From: Halichoerus grypus
Taxonomy: Eukaryota > Chordata > Mammalia > Carnivora > Phocidae
DNA: 64,000 nt
Assembly: GCF_964656455.1 (NCBI RefSeq)
Contig: NC_135718.1
Span: forward strand, 50,311,008 to 50,375,007
Reading direction: 5' to 3'
Shown: one piece after another, positions 10,576-21,263 of the stretch
Layout of the letters: every line of letters begins with the position of its first letter
Numbering within the stretch: the first letter of the stretch is position 1
Notes under the pieces: model-generated
The model's input: only the letters and a program-made list of their open reading frames with translations
The model's database searches: none
Told to the model about the DNA's origin: nothing
Translations under genes and position numbers: made by a program

Positions 10576-11884
10576 TGATGTGATGGAGCCCCAACCAAAG
10601 CCCGTTTACTACATAAGCTGCCCAGATAGACACGAATGCTTCTGTTTCAATGATGGTTATTTAATTATAGACTTTTCTTGCCTGAGACTCTGAGCACAAT
10701 AAAATGATGTTCAAGGAGTCCCAGAAAGTAACATGCTGACTCTTTTAACAGTATATGAAGGGAGGGAGTAGAGGTGGTTTTTATGGCATTTTAAGACCCC
10801 AAGTGAAGAGCAGCTAGAAATTTTAAAAATTTGCCCATGAGGTTCAGGAACATATGCTTGCCCTGGACATAATCCTCCCCCCCTTTTTTTTTTAATCCCG
10901 AGAGGATAGATCTGTACCCACAGATGTCCTCACAGGAAATCCAAGGAGTACAACTGCAGGAAACACTCTCCAGCAACAGTCTGTGGCTCCTACACACTCT
11001 GGCTGGGTGTGCAGATGAAGGCAGAACATGCAGAAGATGCACGGAAGTCGTGATGGAAAGAGAGGGGAAAGGGGCGTAGGGGAGGAAAAAAGTGCATGCC
11101 AGCTGGAGGAGGGGAAATGAGAAAAGGGAGAAGGAAGGAAAACAAATCAAAGAAAGAACAGCTATTAAAAATGCTGAGTTGAAAATGTTTCAGATGGCCT
11201 CTGACATCTAATAAGTCATCTGTCTTTCTCAATACAGAAAAGTCATTACTTACTAGTGAACTAATACCAGCAACTGTGACAAGTAAAAACAACAAAGCCC
11301 ATAAAAATATAAAAGTTCACCCCTTGCAGTTAGGCGAAAAAAAAAAAAAAAGAATGTATTCAATTTTTCAGATGAAAAACATTTGAACTGACTGAATTTA
11401 CTGTAATGCAACTGGTATTATATGTTGGGAAAATGAAAAGGGAAAAAAATAGCCACTGCTCAGCCCGTCTTCAACTTTTCCTTGGAAAACAGAATACAAT
11501 ACGTTTTTTGAGAGCATGAACTCTTCATAGAAACCAGTCATAAAACATCAACATGGCATTCTGGCTACAGGCCATCCATTCTCATAAAAGAGGCATGAAT
11601 TAATAGCACCTCTGCCCTGCCCACAAGGACCCCCTATATAACCACCTCCTCGGAGGGTAGAACCTGTGCCTTAAGTGCAGCATGAGGAATGCAGGTCAGA
11701 TAGAGGAAGAACTTGAGAGCTCCTGGGCTAACCAGAGGCATGTGAGGAGTCTTCTTCCCTGGGAGAGGCTGCAAGCAATACTGTTCATAAGCAGACCAGG
11801 CAATGACAGCACAAGGATGTCATCAAAAGCAAAAGGAATTTTGCCTTCCCATAGCCATAAATGTCATGACCATCCCAGGGCTCA
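10576..11884. other. Unique sequence, no gene recognised
   Basis: No repeat is confidently recognised. Open frames of 101 and 119 codons on the minus strand at 10791-11295 lie over a purine-rich plus strand (11040-11160), which depletes minus-strand stops. I regard them as spurious. A run of 16 A ends near 11352. Confidence 0.55.
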
Positions 11885-12675
11885 TCTTTGATTCTTCTCT
11901 TTCATTTCTTCAGTCAATCCACCAACAAGCACTGATGTTATATTAAAAATATTACCTGGATCTCTCTACTTCCTTGCACCTTTACTGCCCACTCCCTAGG
12001 TCATACCACCGCATCTATCTTCAGAGGCTACCACAATGACCTTCTAACTGGACTCCCAGCTTCAATTCTTCCTGGCCGAATTTCCAACCAGCAGCCAGTG
12101 TGGTTTTCAAAAACACAAATCAGATTCCATCATCTCACTGATTAAAACCCATCATTGGCTTCATTGGTTTCCCATCACACTTTGAATCAAATCCAAACTC
12201 CTTCCAAGGCTCAACATCTCCACAGTTGGCTCTGGCCTCCTTCTCCTCTATCAGCATTCTACTCCCACATTCCCAGCCAGCCCCACCAGTATCCTTTCTC
12301 TCCCTTGAACTTGCCTGGGGCTTTGCACCTGCTGTTCCTTCTGCCTGGACAATCTCTCCTGAGCTTCTCACAGCCCTGTGCTTATCATTCCATGCTCTCA
12401 TCAAGAGCCGCGTTTTTGAAGAGGCCTTTCCTGGCCAGTGTATCAAAACTGGGCCTCTTCCTCCAAGTCACTCCCAATTCCATCACCTGTTTTTTAGGGC
12501 CATAGGAAACTGTCTCGTGTGAAACTTTTTTTATATACCATCATCCTTCCCAACAGGATGGTAAGTTCCCCAAGTGTAATGTTGTCATTGGCCTCATCCA
12601 CAGGTACATTTTCAACTGGTCCAACAAGTGCCTGGCATATAGAAGGTGGTCAATAAATGTCTGCAGGGTAAATGG
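11885..12675 (+). repeat. L2 LINE 3' region, sense, long copy
   Basis: The best L2 copy of the window, about 0.8 kb. Landmarks in order: cattcttcagtcaatcc-like start, gaccttctaactggactccc, cagattccatcatctcactg, caaatccaaactccttccaa, gctttgcacctgctgttcct, tctgcctggacaatctctcc, and the terminal gtgcctggcatatagaagg followed by tcaataaatg. Overlapping open frames of about 100 codons here are derived from the L2 and are not genes. Confidence 0.92.
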
Positions 12676-13570
12676 CTAAGTGACATGAAAGGGTTATAAA
12701 GATGAATGGGCCTCTTGAGACTCTAGAGAGTCTCAACTCACAACTCCACCTATTTCACATAGAGAAGAACAGAGGCACAGCAAAGTCAACCCAACTTCAG
12801 CCACAGTGAACACACAGCGTGGTACTCCTATCCTACGCCACATATGCCCTTCCCCTTCTACCCAGGGCTGGGGGTCTGAATCAGGTAATCCCAGACCTCT
12901 CCAAACAGGCAAAGAACAACGTAAACCTTGAGGAAGAATGCTGCACAACAAGGAGGATGGCAAAGGTAAGGCGGGTGCAGATACTCGGCAGCTGGAAGTG
13001 GCTACCCATGATACCATTCAGACCGGAACTGGTCTCAGAACTGTGGGAATGAATGGATCCAAGGCAAACCACAGAAGCAACAAACTCTACACAAAAAGCA
13101 CATCAGAAAAAACAAGTCCGTTGTTTTAACACAATCTTCCTCTAACATGATCCCGGAGGGTCAACACTAACAAAATGTTTACAGCGAGATATGAAAACAC
13201 ACCCAAGATAAGGTCTCTGGTCCTACTTGGCCCAGTTTCTTAACTGCCCTGGGCCTCATTTAGGATTAAATCAGTCTGGCCCAGACTTGATGTCATTAGC
13301 ATACATTTTCATGACTTTACTATACTCGAGTATACCACATATACTATTTACTGAGTATTTTAAAGTCAACAAATTTATTTCTAGAAGAAATAGTATATCA
13401 TCTCCACAATAAAAAATCACTTGCCAATGACCCACAGGATATACACACGCACACATAAGAAGAAAGCAAAATCCCATTATTCAATCCTACCTAACTTCTC
13501 TTTGTTAAGTACTGAAGAGTCTGAGCCTGAGACCTCATCTCTATTTAAAAAAAGAATCTGTCAAGCATTA
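12676..13570. other. Unique sequence, no gene recognised
   Basis: Several overlapping 60-95-codon frames on both strands share the segment 12730-13130, none with a recognisable motif. No repeat is identified. Confidence 0.5.
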
Positions 13571-13816
13571 AGATAGCAGGAGGGGAAGAATGAAGGGGGG
13601 GAAATCGGAGGGGGAGATGAACCATGAGAGACTATGGACTCTGAGAAACAAACTGAGGGGTTTAGAGGGGAAACAGGTGGGAGGATGGGTTAGCCTGGTG
13701 ATGGGTATTAAGGAGGGCACGTTCTGCATGGAGCATGCACAAACAATGAATCATGGAACACTACATCAAAAACTAATGATGTAATGTAGGGTGATTAACA
13801 TAATAATATAAATAAA

Positions 13817-13847
<31 letters not shown>

Positions 13848-13850
13848 GCC
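13571..13850 (+). mobile_element. L1 3' UTR fragment (carnivore L1), sense
   Basis: Has the carnivore L1 3' UTR signature: gggggagatgaaccatgag, agactatggactctgagaaa, gatgggttagcctggtgatg, ggtattaaggagggcacg, atgaatcatggaacactaca and catcaaaaactaatgatgta, ending in a (TAAA)n tail at about 13801-13848. It is heavily 5'-truncated, with no ORF2 sequence. Confidence 0.9.
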
Positions 13851-13854
13851 TAAA

Positions 13855-14246
13855 AAAAAAGAGAGACACCAGCACCAAACTGGTGCTTTCGCCTAGATGT
13901 CATCCAAAGGACTGAAAGAGAATTGAAAACAGAGTAACACTCTCATTGCATGAGTCCATGCTGGCCCGTGCCTTATCTGTTTACTACATCAAACCATCGT
14001 GAACACCTAGGGACATGTATGCCACTTTGGGAAATACTGGTTTGAGCACAGAATCCTGAAGGCCTCCACTAATGTTCTACCACCCTGTGACTGAGGATCA
14101 ATGTGTATGACCCACATGACGAGAGAAGCGATGGATTTAATAATGCTGACAGGGCTGAAAGAGAATTTCCTAGGAGTAAATGAGAAACAAAGATCATTGT
14201 AGAGGATGGGGGGAGGAGGATAATGGTGATGATAATGACCACTGTT
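13855..14246. other. Unique sequence, no gene recognised
   Basis: No repeat or gene recognised between the L1 tail and the SINEC cluster. Confidence 0.5.
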
Positions 14247-14260
14247 AATAGCAACTAACA

Positions 14261-14463
14261 GGGCGCCTGGGTGGCTCAGTCGTTAAGCGTCTGCCTTCGG
14301 CTCAGGTCATGATCCCAGGGTCCTGGGATCAAGCCCCACATCGGGCTCCCTGCTCTGCGGGAGGCCTGCTTCTCCCTCTCCCACTCCCCCTGCTTGTGTT
14401 CCTGCTCTCGCTATGTCTCCCTCTGTCAAATAAATAAATAAAATCTTTAAAAAAAAAGAAAAA
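14261..14463 (+). mobile_element. SINEC (Can-SINE), sense, full length
   Basis: Complete copy with head gggcgcctgggtggctcagt, gatcaagccc box, ctccctctcccactccccct body and taaataaataaaatctttaa tail. A perfect 14-bp target-site duplication, aatagcaactaaca, is at 14247-14260 and 14464-14477. The body type is the one I associate with arctoid carnivores. It landed at the edge of a MIR. Confidence 0.97.
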
Positions 14464-14465
14464 AA

Positions 14466-14812
14466 TAGCAACTAACATTTATTTGGTGCTTACTGTGGGC
14501 AAGGGGTCATGCTCAGGAATTTGATCTTCACATCTTTTCTTTGAGGTAGGTGAGATTCCTTTTTAATAGCTTAATTAAGGTACAAGGGATACACACCAAA
14601 AAAAAGAAGAAGAAAAAAAAAACGCACATGTTGAATGTATATAATTTGATCAGTTTCAATATATTCTTACACCATGATACTATCACCATGATCAAGATAA
14701 CAGACATATCCATTACCTCCAAAAGTTTCCTTGTGTCCATTTTTTTCTGAGGTAAGTACAATTATATTCCTATATTAAAGATGAAGAAACTTGCAGTTAT
14801 CTAAGAAAACAA
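14466..14812 (-). repeat. MIR SINE, antisense, split by an L1 fragment
   Basis: The left part (14466-14552) reads actaacatttatttggtgct, tactgtgggcaaggggtcat and ctttgaggtaggt. The right part (14746-14812) resumes with tctgaggtaagtacaattat and attaaagatgaagaaact. The gaggta words repeated at both junctions suggest the target duplication of the L1 fragment in between. Confidence 0.65.
14553..14745 (-). mobile_element. L1M-type 3' end fragment, antisense
   Basis: Reads as antisense L1 3' UTR: ttaattaaggtacaagggat, then an A/G tract, gaatgtatataatttgatca, caccatgatcaagataacag and acatatccattacctccaaa. It interrupts the MIR around it, so it is younger than the MIR. Confidence 0.65.
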
Positions 14813-15186
14813 AATGTTTATTATTTTGATGTAAGACAGCTGAGGTTATTTAACTGTTCACCAAACTCTTTTGTCCATGACCCACAATAAAACACAGTAG
14901 GTTAAACCACATTCAATCCCCAATATTTGGCTCTGTCTTTCCTACAGAAATGGCTACTTCATATGTCCAATCTAATGTGTTTTATGTTGGGACTCAATAC
15001 ACAAATATACACACACACACAAATATATATAAACACATAAAATCAAACATTCTGATATTAATATATCTGCATGTGTGTACACGTGTGTATACACATACAA
15101 ATGTATATATCTGATAGAAACATTGTATAAACCTATATTTATCCTAATTATGTGCCATAATTAAATCTCTTAATGACTGTATTTTA
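14813..15186. other. AT-rich sequence with alternating purine-pyrimidine tracts
   Basis: Contains acacac and atatat tracts at 15006-15040 and a near-palindromic gtgt/acac stretch at 15071-15096. No gene or named repeat. Confidence 0.6.
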
Positions 15187-15345
15187 TTTTAGAAGACAGA
15201 AGACAATTGACAATTTCAAAAACCGAACTCTGATATTTTCTACTCTGTTCTATTTTTTATAATGTTGGTTACAACCCACTAAATTGATTTTACAGATCAC
15301 TAATGGGATGCAACTCCCAGCCTGAAAAATACTGAATTAAAGGAA
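15187..15345 (-). repeat. Diverged interspersed repeat, possibly a DNA transposon
   Basis: The block ttggttacaacccactaaat followed by tgattttacagatcactaat and gggatgcaactcccagcctg resembles an old hAT-type non-autonomous element that I cannot name with confidence. Confidence 0.3.
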
Positions 15346-16884
15346 CTCTAACCATCATCAAGAAGATCACAGAATCACATTGAGCTAGATGATGGCTAGC
15401 ATTTCATGCCATCTCCTCAAGTTATAAAGCAATGAGAAGCACTGGGGCTGGCCTGCCATGTTTATTGAATAAACAGAATTTAATTGGACTCCAAAAGTAA
15501 CTATCATGCTAAATAACGTAAGTTTAGTCGTATAAAGGCAACATAAGGAAAAGCAACTTTGGTAGATGTCTCTTTTTTTTTCCTTCAATTACTTAAATAT
15601 TTAAGTAAGAGGCTTTTATTACTGTTAAGTATGAAGATGATACCAAATGATAGTTTGAAAAACTGAAGGTGGTTTCCTGTGGCCAAAGGATTCAGAGCTA
15701 AAAAGAGCAGGACATGAAGTGGGGCTGCTAGTTTTTTATCCCAAATCTTAAGCTTAACGATGTCCCTTGACATTAAATGGCATTCATGTTTTATGCTGGG
15801 GGAAAAAAAATTATATAATTTACAAAATTCAATCTTAGTAACAATTCAGTGTAGTAAACACTAGTTTGGGACTCTGAAGACCTGTGAGCCTGGGAAAGCC
15901 AACTTCTTGGATAAGGGTCAGACTCTGAAGCTTCCTCTACACCCACAATTTTAGGACTGCATGACCATAATATATCTGGTAGTGATTTTCAGAATCATTT
16001 TAATGAAAGGATATGGCATTCCAAGATCACCCAAATGGTGAAAGCTCCCAATCTGGCACATAAAAACTCAGAGCAAGCCAAGGGCCCTCACCACACAGCA
16101 ACTCAAGTAATCCCAGTGTATTCCTTCAGAGAACCCACTCACAGTTGTGTTATTTCTTCTCCAGCCTGGTCCCAATCACATTTCCTAAGTCATAATTTTA
16201 TGTATCCCATTACTTTTTTCTTGTTAATCAAGCACCTTTCTTGGAGTTTCTTTCTTAAGTGCTTTCAATGTAGAGGCAAATTTTATTTGAATAACACCAT
16301 AATTAAATCTCTTAGCAGCTGTATTTTATTTTAGAAAATAGGAATTATATTGAACTTTTTTTATTGAATTGTCATTTTTATCTTAACTGTGGCTTAACCT
16401 TCTAATCTAATTATTTTTCTAAACCTACTTTACAGCTAGTAAAAGAAAGTTATGAAAAATTAAATTACATAATAAAGCATGTAGCAGGTGTAGCTATCAT
16501 GAGACTCTCAGATTGAAAAACTAGCATGAAGTAATTTACACTGTTGAAAAACTGGGGGGTTCTTTACTCATATTTTAAAAAACATTAAATAAAATGAAGA
16601 AACCTTTTTAAATGGAATAGTAAATCAGGCTACTCTAATTCCTGTGTATACCTTTAGAAAGGTTAAATCATCATAATGTTATGCCCACTTTTCAATCACA
16701 ACAGAAAGAATCAATCCTACAAGACCGACTAGTAAGGTCCCTGCTAAAAGGATTTGTAAAAGAACTACTCCCGCTTTCCTTTTATCTCACTTTCAAGGCA
16801 TTTACTTTTCAACTTATAAAAAATTCTTATTTCATCCTTGTTTTCCCGTAAATGCTTTATTTTCCATGAAGGCCATGTCAAAAT
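15346..16884. other. Unique AT-rich sequence, no gene recognised
   Basis: No named repeat in about 1.5 kb. It includes the second copy (16297-16336) of a 40-bp motif first seen at 15155-15194. The 99-codon frame at 16035-16334 spans this motif and shows nothing coding-like. Confidence 0.5.
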
Positions 16885-17103
16885 TTAGTCTTCCAAAAGC
16901 AGGGAGCCCATGCCCTCCAAAACACCTGCACAGATAAAAATTGTGAAAATGACTATTATGATGAAATAAAATGCATCCAGGTAATTCTTCTTGGCCATCA
17001 GGAATCCATTAAACAATACCTTAGTTCTAGGATCATCAAAATCTCCAACAAATATTTTTAAGACTTGGCAAATAGGGACACCCTTGCTGCAGGTCAGCAG
17101 AAG
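16885..17103 (-). other. Unrecognised open frame, 72 codons without an upstream ATG
   Basis: Minus-strand frame open from a TAG at 17104-17106 to a TAA at 16885-16887. The translation has a hydrophilic start (GDFDDPRTKVLFNGF), a basic AKKNY word, then about 20 hydrophobic residues rich in Ile, Phe and Val, ending in EGMGSLLLED. This resembles the C-terminal end of a small membrane protein or one exon of one. The only Met codons are internal. I do not recognise a family. It could be a decayed retrocopy, a real exon or chance: frames this long are common in AT-rich DNA. Confidence 0.2.
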
Positions 17104-17379
17104 CTACAAAAGTGTATGCATGTGCCTCCCTCATTTACACTTGGATTTCCCTAAATCCTGAACTCAAAGCTCTGATCTTAGCCAAGATAGCGGATAATCC
17201 TATCTTCATAGTGGTTTGGCCAAAAAGAATTTTAAGTAGTTTTACCAATCACCCCTTCAGTGAAGTGAACAAAGACCACCAAATTAGTTGCAAGGAGAAT
17301 TCAGAGGGTTGGGATTTTGTTGTTTTGGTTTGCTTAGGCCAAACACCTCTTCCAGTATTAAATTAAATCACTTATTTAA

Positions 17380-17735
17380 TGACCTCTCAACTAACTTTGG
17401 TGGAGTACTTACTCTGTGTAAAACATGGGCATGGATGGGGCACCTGGATGGCTCAGTCGTTTAAGCATCTGCCTTTGGTTCAGATCATGATCCCAGGGTC
17501 CTGGGATCCAGCCCTGCTCCGTGGCGAGCCTGCTTCCTCTTCCCATCCTCCCACCCCCACCCCGCTTGTGCTCTCTCTCAAATAAATAAATAAAATCTAA
17601 AAACAAAAACAAAAAAACCATGACATGGCATTAGGTACAATGAAAGACACAAAGAGCATTAAACAGTGCCCCTGTTCCCAAGGGAGAACTTGATAATCCA
17701 TCTGGTGGTGAGACAATGATATGAAAAGAGGCCAA
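17380..17735 (-). repeat. L2 LINE 3' fragment, antisense, split by a SINEC
   Basis: The left part (17380-17436) reads ttggtggagtacttactctg then gtaaaacatgggc. The right part (17618-17735) continues catggcattaggtacaatga, aagacacaaagagcatta, cagtgcccctgttcccaagg. Joined, they give the antisense L2 3' layout. Confidence 0.6.
17437..17617 (+). mobile_element. SINEC (Can-SINE), sense
   Basis: Head ggggcacctggatggctcag, gatcatgatcccagggtcct, short CT-rich body and (AAAT)n/AAAAAC tail. The flanks aaacatgggcatgg and aaaccatgacatgg form an imperfect target-site duplication. It is inserted into an older L2. Confidence 0.93.
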
Positions 17736-17739
17736 ATTT

Positions 17740-18310
17740 AGTAAGTCTAAAGTGGAGAAACCTGGCAATCAACTACCTTAAGTGATCGAGGTTAACCAAA
17801 CCAGTAAGAAGCCAAGTTCACTTCATGACCCCTCGAGATAAGGTGATAATAATTCCTGCGTGGTATTTTCCCCAAAACCCATAACCCCAGTATAATCATA
17901 AGGAAACAAATCAGACAAACCCAAGTGGAGAGACCTTCAACAAAATACCTGAGCAGTACACCTCGAAACTGTCAAGGTCATGAAAAACAAGGCTGAATTG
18001 TCACAGACCAGAGGAGACCAACAACAAGACATGACACCTAAATGTAGTGTGGTGCCCGGGACCCTGGACTGGAGACTAGCCCAGAAATAGGACATTAATG
18101 GAAACAGTGATGGAACCCAAATAAGTCTGAAGTTTTAGTTAGTAATGTTCCAATGTCACTTTCTTAAATTTGACAAAAATACCATGGTGATATAAAATCA
18201 CAACAATAGGGGAAACTGAAACTGGGCTGGGGTTTAGAAAAAGTCTGCACTATGCTTGAAGCTGTTTTGCAAATCTAAGATTATAACGAAGTAAAATTTG
18301 TTTTAAAAAG
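17740..18310 (+). mobile_element. L1M-type 3' UTR, sense
   Basis: Recognisable by cccaaaacccataaccccag, gaaacaaatcagacaaaccc, gtggagagaccttcaacaaa, atacctgagcagtacacctc, gtcaaggtcatgaaaaacaa and gacatgacacctaaatgtag, an order I associate with the 3' UTR of old L1ME/L1M subfamilies. It is diverged, without ORF sequence. The subfamily is uncertain. Confidence 0.55.
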
Positions 18311-18436
18311 CCCATACATACTGTATACATACATACATAACAGGGAGAAAGAAACGGAATAAAAAACGTAAGTGGTACAGAGGTTTTCTAAAGATTACCT
18401 TTAAGCTGAATTTGGTGAAATTGCCAATATTTCACC

Positions 18437-18662
18437 TTTAAGATTTTATTTATTTATTTATTTGAGAGAGAGAGAGAGAGAGAGCACATGCGCACGCACA
18501 CAGGAGGAGGAGCAGAGGGGGAGGGAGAGAGAATCTTGAGCAGACTCTGCACTAAGCATGGAGCCTGACAGGGCAGGGGGCTTGATCTCATGACCCTGAG
18601 ATCACGACCTGAGCCAAAACCAAGAGTCAGACACTTAACCAACTGAGCCACCCAGGGGCCCC
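18437..18662 (-). mobile_element. SINEC (Can-SINE), antisense
   Basis: Reverse tail tttaagattttatttattt, a (GA)n tract at 18464-18484, the reverse body gactctgcactaagcatgga, and the reverse head gagccacccaggggcccc at the right end. A clear target-site duplication is not visible; accttt at both flanks is the best candidate. Confidence 0.93.
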
Positions 18663-18957
18663 TGACCTTTCTGACCTATTAAACAGCATTTTCATAGAAC
18701 TCAACCTAATAAATGGCTATGGGCTGGGAAGACTTCATGATGAAATGGAGCTTATTTATTCTGGATATGGAAGGAACTGAAAGGAGAAGGGGACAATATG
18801 AGCTGAGGTGAACACAAATGACATGGTCAAAGACAGGAGAGAAACCCACCCATGCATTTAGGCTGGGAAGTGGCAGACGATTCTTTGGCAGAAGATTCTT
18901 TGTCAGAGGAAGGACACTGAGTAGGGCCCTATATTTTAATACATAAAAAAAGATCCT

Positions 18958-19117
18958 GGGGGCTGCCTAGGTGGCTCAGTCCATTGAGCGTCCAACTCTT
19001 GATTTTGGCTCAGGTCATGATCTCAGTGAGGTCGTGGGATCAAGCCCTGCTCTCTCTCCCTCTCTCTCTCTCTCAAAGAAAGAAATAAATAAATAAGGAA
19101 AAAAAAGAAAAAGAACG
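18958..19117 (+). mobile_element. SINEC (Can-SINE), sense, short variant
   Basis: Head gggggctgcctaggtggctcag-like, then gcgtccaactcttgatttt, ggctcaggtcatgatctcag and gtgggatcaagccctgctct. It runs straight into a (CT)n and A-rich tail, so the middle of the body is missing. The gcgtccaactcttgattttg variant is older or different from the gcgtctgccttcggctc variant at 14261 and 63194. Confidence 0.9.
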
Positions 19118-19235
19118 AACGAACCTGGCCTCCAATTGACCAGGAATGTCCTCTGGAAAGGACTGCAACCCCTTGTGACATTGACATGTGAGCTATTCCT
19201 ACTACATCAAGGGCCTCAGTTTCCAGCCCAGAGTC

Positions 19236-19425
19236 AAATTCTAGCACAGTGGAAAGATCGCTGTAACACCCAAATGCCAGGTGAAGTCCTAATTCTGGCT
19301 CTGCTACCGAGGGGGTAAGATACCCTGAACTAGTCTCTTACTCTGTCTCCACCTCAGATCACTACCCCAGACAGAAGAGGAGTAGAGGGGTTGCTCTGTA
19401 AGGCCTCCTTCAGCTCTAGAACACT
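19236..19425 (+). repeat. MIR SINE, sense
   Basis: Starts ctagcacagtggaaagatcg, continues tcctaattctggctctgcta and tctcttactctgtctccacc, consistent with a diverged MIR. Confidence 0.65.
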
Positions 19426-20934
19426 AGCTCCAACATGGACTAGGTTTCCTGGCTCTCGGAAGCAACATGTGGTTCACTCAAGCAGAATGATGCAAGATCT
19501 GTGAAAGAAAAAACACTGAGAATAAAAGGACTGTGTTTTTATACACAAGAGTCTATTCTTTTATGATACATGTCTAGACCCCTCTAAATATTTAAACAAC
19601 AATACTATACCAGTATGAAAACTGCCTAAATCAGGCTCTGTGGTTAAGGAGGATATATGAACAGATGTGATCTTATTAAGGCCCTAATGTAACTCACAAA
19701 CAATTTGTCATATCTGACGGATATTGTTAAATTATGTCCACCTGCCAGAGGCAACCAGAGAAATTACCATCCGCCTTTACTCGGCTTCTACTCAAAATTC
19801 CCTAAAAAGCTCCTGTAGATGTGTCTAGGATATGTATTTTTTAAAGCAGTAACCTAATTGTCACCAGCACATAACAGCCAATGTCTCACAATTCCTTTTC
19901 ATGTATATTTTATTATGGGTCCAACTGTTTCAACACCCTAGTGGTTCAACTTTAATGTAGCTCAGGAAACCCCCTAAGTAATATCACAAAATGCTTAACA
20001 TCTGTGAAACTTGGACCCAAAAATGTTCCAATTTTTTCTTTGGTTTGGGAGGGGGAAACAAGGAGGTGGGGGGCGGGAGGGGGTGCTGCGCTGGCCAGGG
20101 TTTTCATTAACAATCATGTTCGAGCTCACAGTTTTTCTTGATCACCTCGCAGACAGGAAGAATGTTTCAAGTTTACCTTACTGAATGCTCAGAATCATTT
20201 CAAACTGCAATCACCGAGCTTGCTTAGAGTCTGTTTAAAATGAACCCATTTCCTTTCCTTTCTCTAAATATTTGCCTCCTCTCCCCTTCTTGCATTACAT
20301 TATTTTAATTAAGTGAAACAATGAAAAGAGAGAGGGGAAAAATGAAGTGTGAAGCATGTGGCGCATTTCCCAAGCTATTTCAAAACTTTGCAGGGCTCTC
20401 TGGCCTCCAGTGGTGTTTGAAATATTCTTTATCCCACTAAGGAAAGGATGAAAAATTGATCTCCTCCAAACTTCAAATACTGCATATTTCCACAACTGCA
20501 GACCGCAGGAAAGAAAGGCAGGCTTAGGAGTTTACCAGACCAAACAGGAAGCAGTTCTCAGAGGACCCACGGCTCATCCCAGGCAACTCCACCAGCAGAG
20601 TGTGTACACAGAGCCGCTCAGAGAATAAACACGGCTCCACTTCTGAGAGAAATCAAAGCAAATCTTAGAAAAACCGAACATGGAGTCAAACCTCAGTAAT
20701 TCGGATTAACTAAAGGGAAGGTCAGGTTGGATCAGGACAAAGCCTTGATAGTAAAGGTTTTTTGGGTTTGTTTTGTTTTGTTTTTTGTTTTTGCAAAATC
20801 CAACAGCATTCATTGCAATGTTCACCCCAACCCTTCCTTTCAGCTTCATGTCTTAGCAGCCTCCTCTGAGCTCCCCATCTCCCCTGTGCTGCACCAGTGT
20901 GCTCTTCACTAGTCTCCATGCAGACCATCAAATT
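19426..20934. other. Repeat-poor region, possible conserved non-coding elements
   Basis: No named repeat. The block 19830-20480 has complex AT-rich texture and no low-complexity decay apart from a G-rich stretch at 20047-20083 (ggga, ggggg, gggggg, cgggaggggg). A (GTTTT)n-like tract lies at about 20758-20790. No gene recognised. Confidence 0.4.
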
Positions 20935-21060
20935 CTTCCATCCCTATGCTCCCCACCTTGGCCTGCAATGCCCCATCCCCCACTTGGTAAACTCCTTCTC
21001 AATTTTCAAGACCCCACCTCAAATGTCACCTCCCATACAGAATGAATAGCACAGATCCCA
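20935..21060 (+). repeat. L2-like fragment, sense
   Basis: Reads gctccccaccttggcctgca, then aaactccttctcaattttca, agaccccacctcaaatgtca and cctcccatacagaat, which matches the region of L2 around the cttcctc block. It is short and diverged. Confidence 0.45.
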
Positions 21061-21089
21061 CAGCATGTTGGGCACATCTAGGATATAGC

Positions 21090-21263
21090 AAAGTGGTTCT
21101 CCCCCTGGCTGAGGGGTATGAAAATCATCCGGCCAACTTTTCAATAAACCCCAACCCCGCACCTCATCTCTAGCAATTCTGATGGAGTAGGTCGGGGCAC
21201 TGCCTGAGCAAAGCTCCCCAGATGATGGTTATGTGCAGTCCTGTAAGTTGCAAACCTCTGTAC
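21090..21263 (+). repeat. MER5A-like (hAT) element
   Basis: Begins aaagtggttctccccctgg, then aaaatcatccggccaac, ccccgcacctcatctctagc, aattctgatggagtaggtcg and ggcactgcctgagcaaag, and ends gtaagttgcaaacctctg. The near-inverted ends (agtggttct and aacctct) fit a non-autonomous hAT-Charlie element. Confidence 0.75.

Noticed and set aside
10791..11295. Two minus-strand frames of 101 and 119 codons
   Set aside because: Stops are depleted because the plus strand is purine-rich at 11040-11160. Phe/Ser/Leu-rich translation without motifs.
12155..12522. Overlapping frames of 98-116 codons
   Set aside because: They lie entirely within the sense L2 copy at 11885-12675 and do not encode L2 reverse transcriptase in frame.
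14261..14340. tRNA-like head of a SINEC as a possible tRNA gene
   Set aside because: It has pol III box-like words from its tRNA-Lys ancestry but no cloverleaf-forming acceptor stem or anticodon arm, and it continues into the SINEC body.
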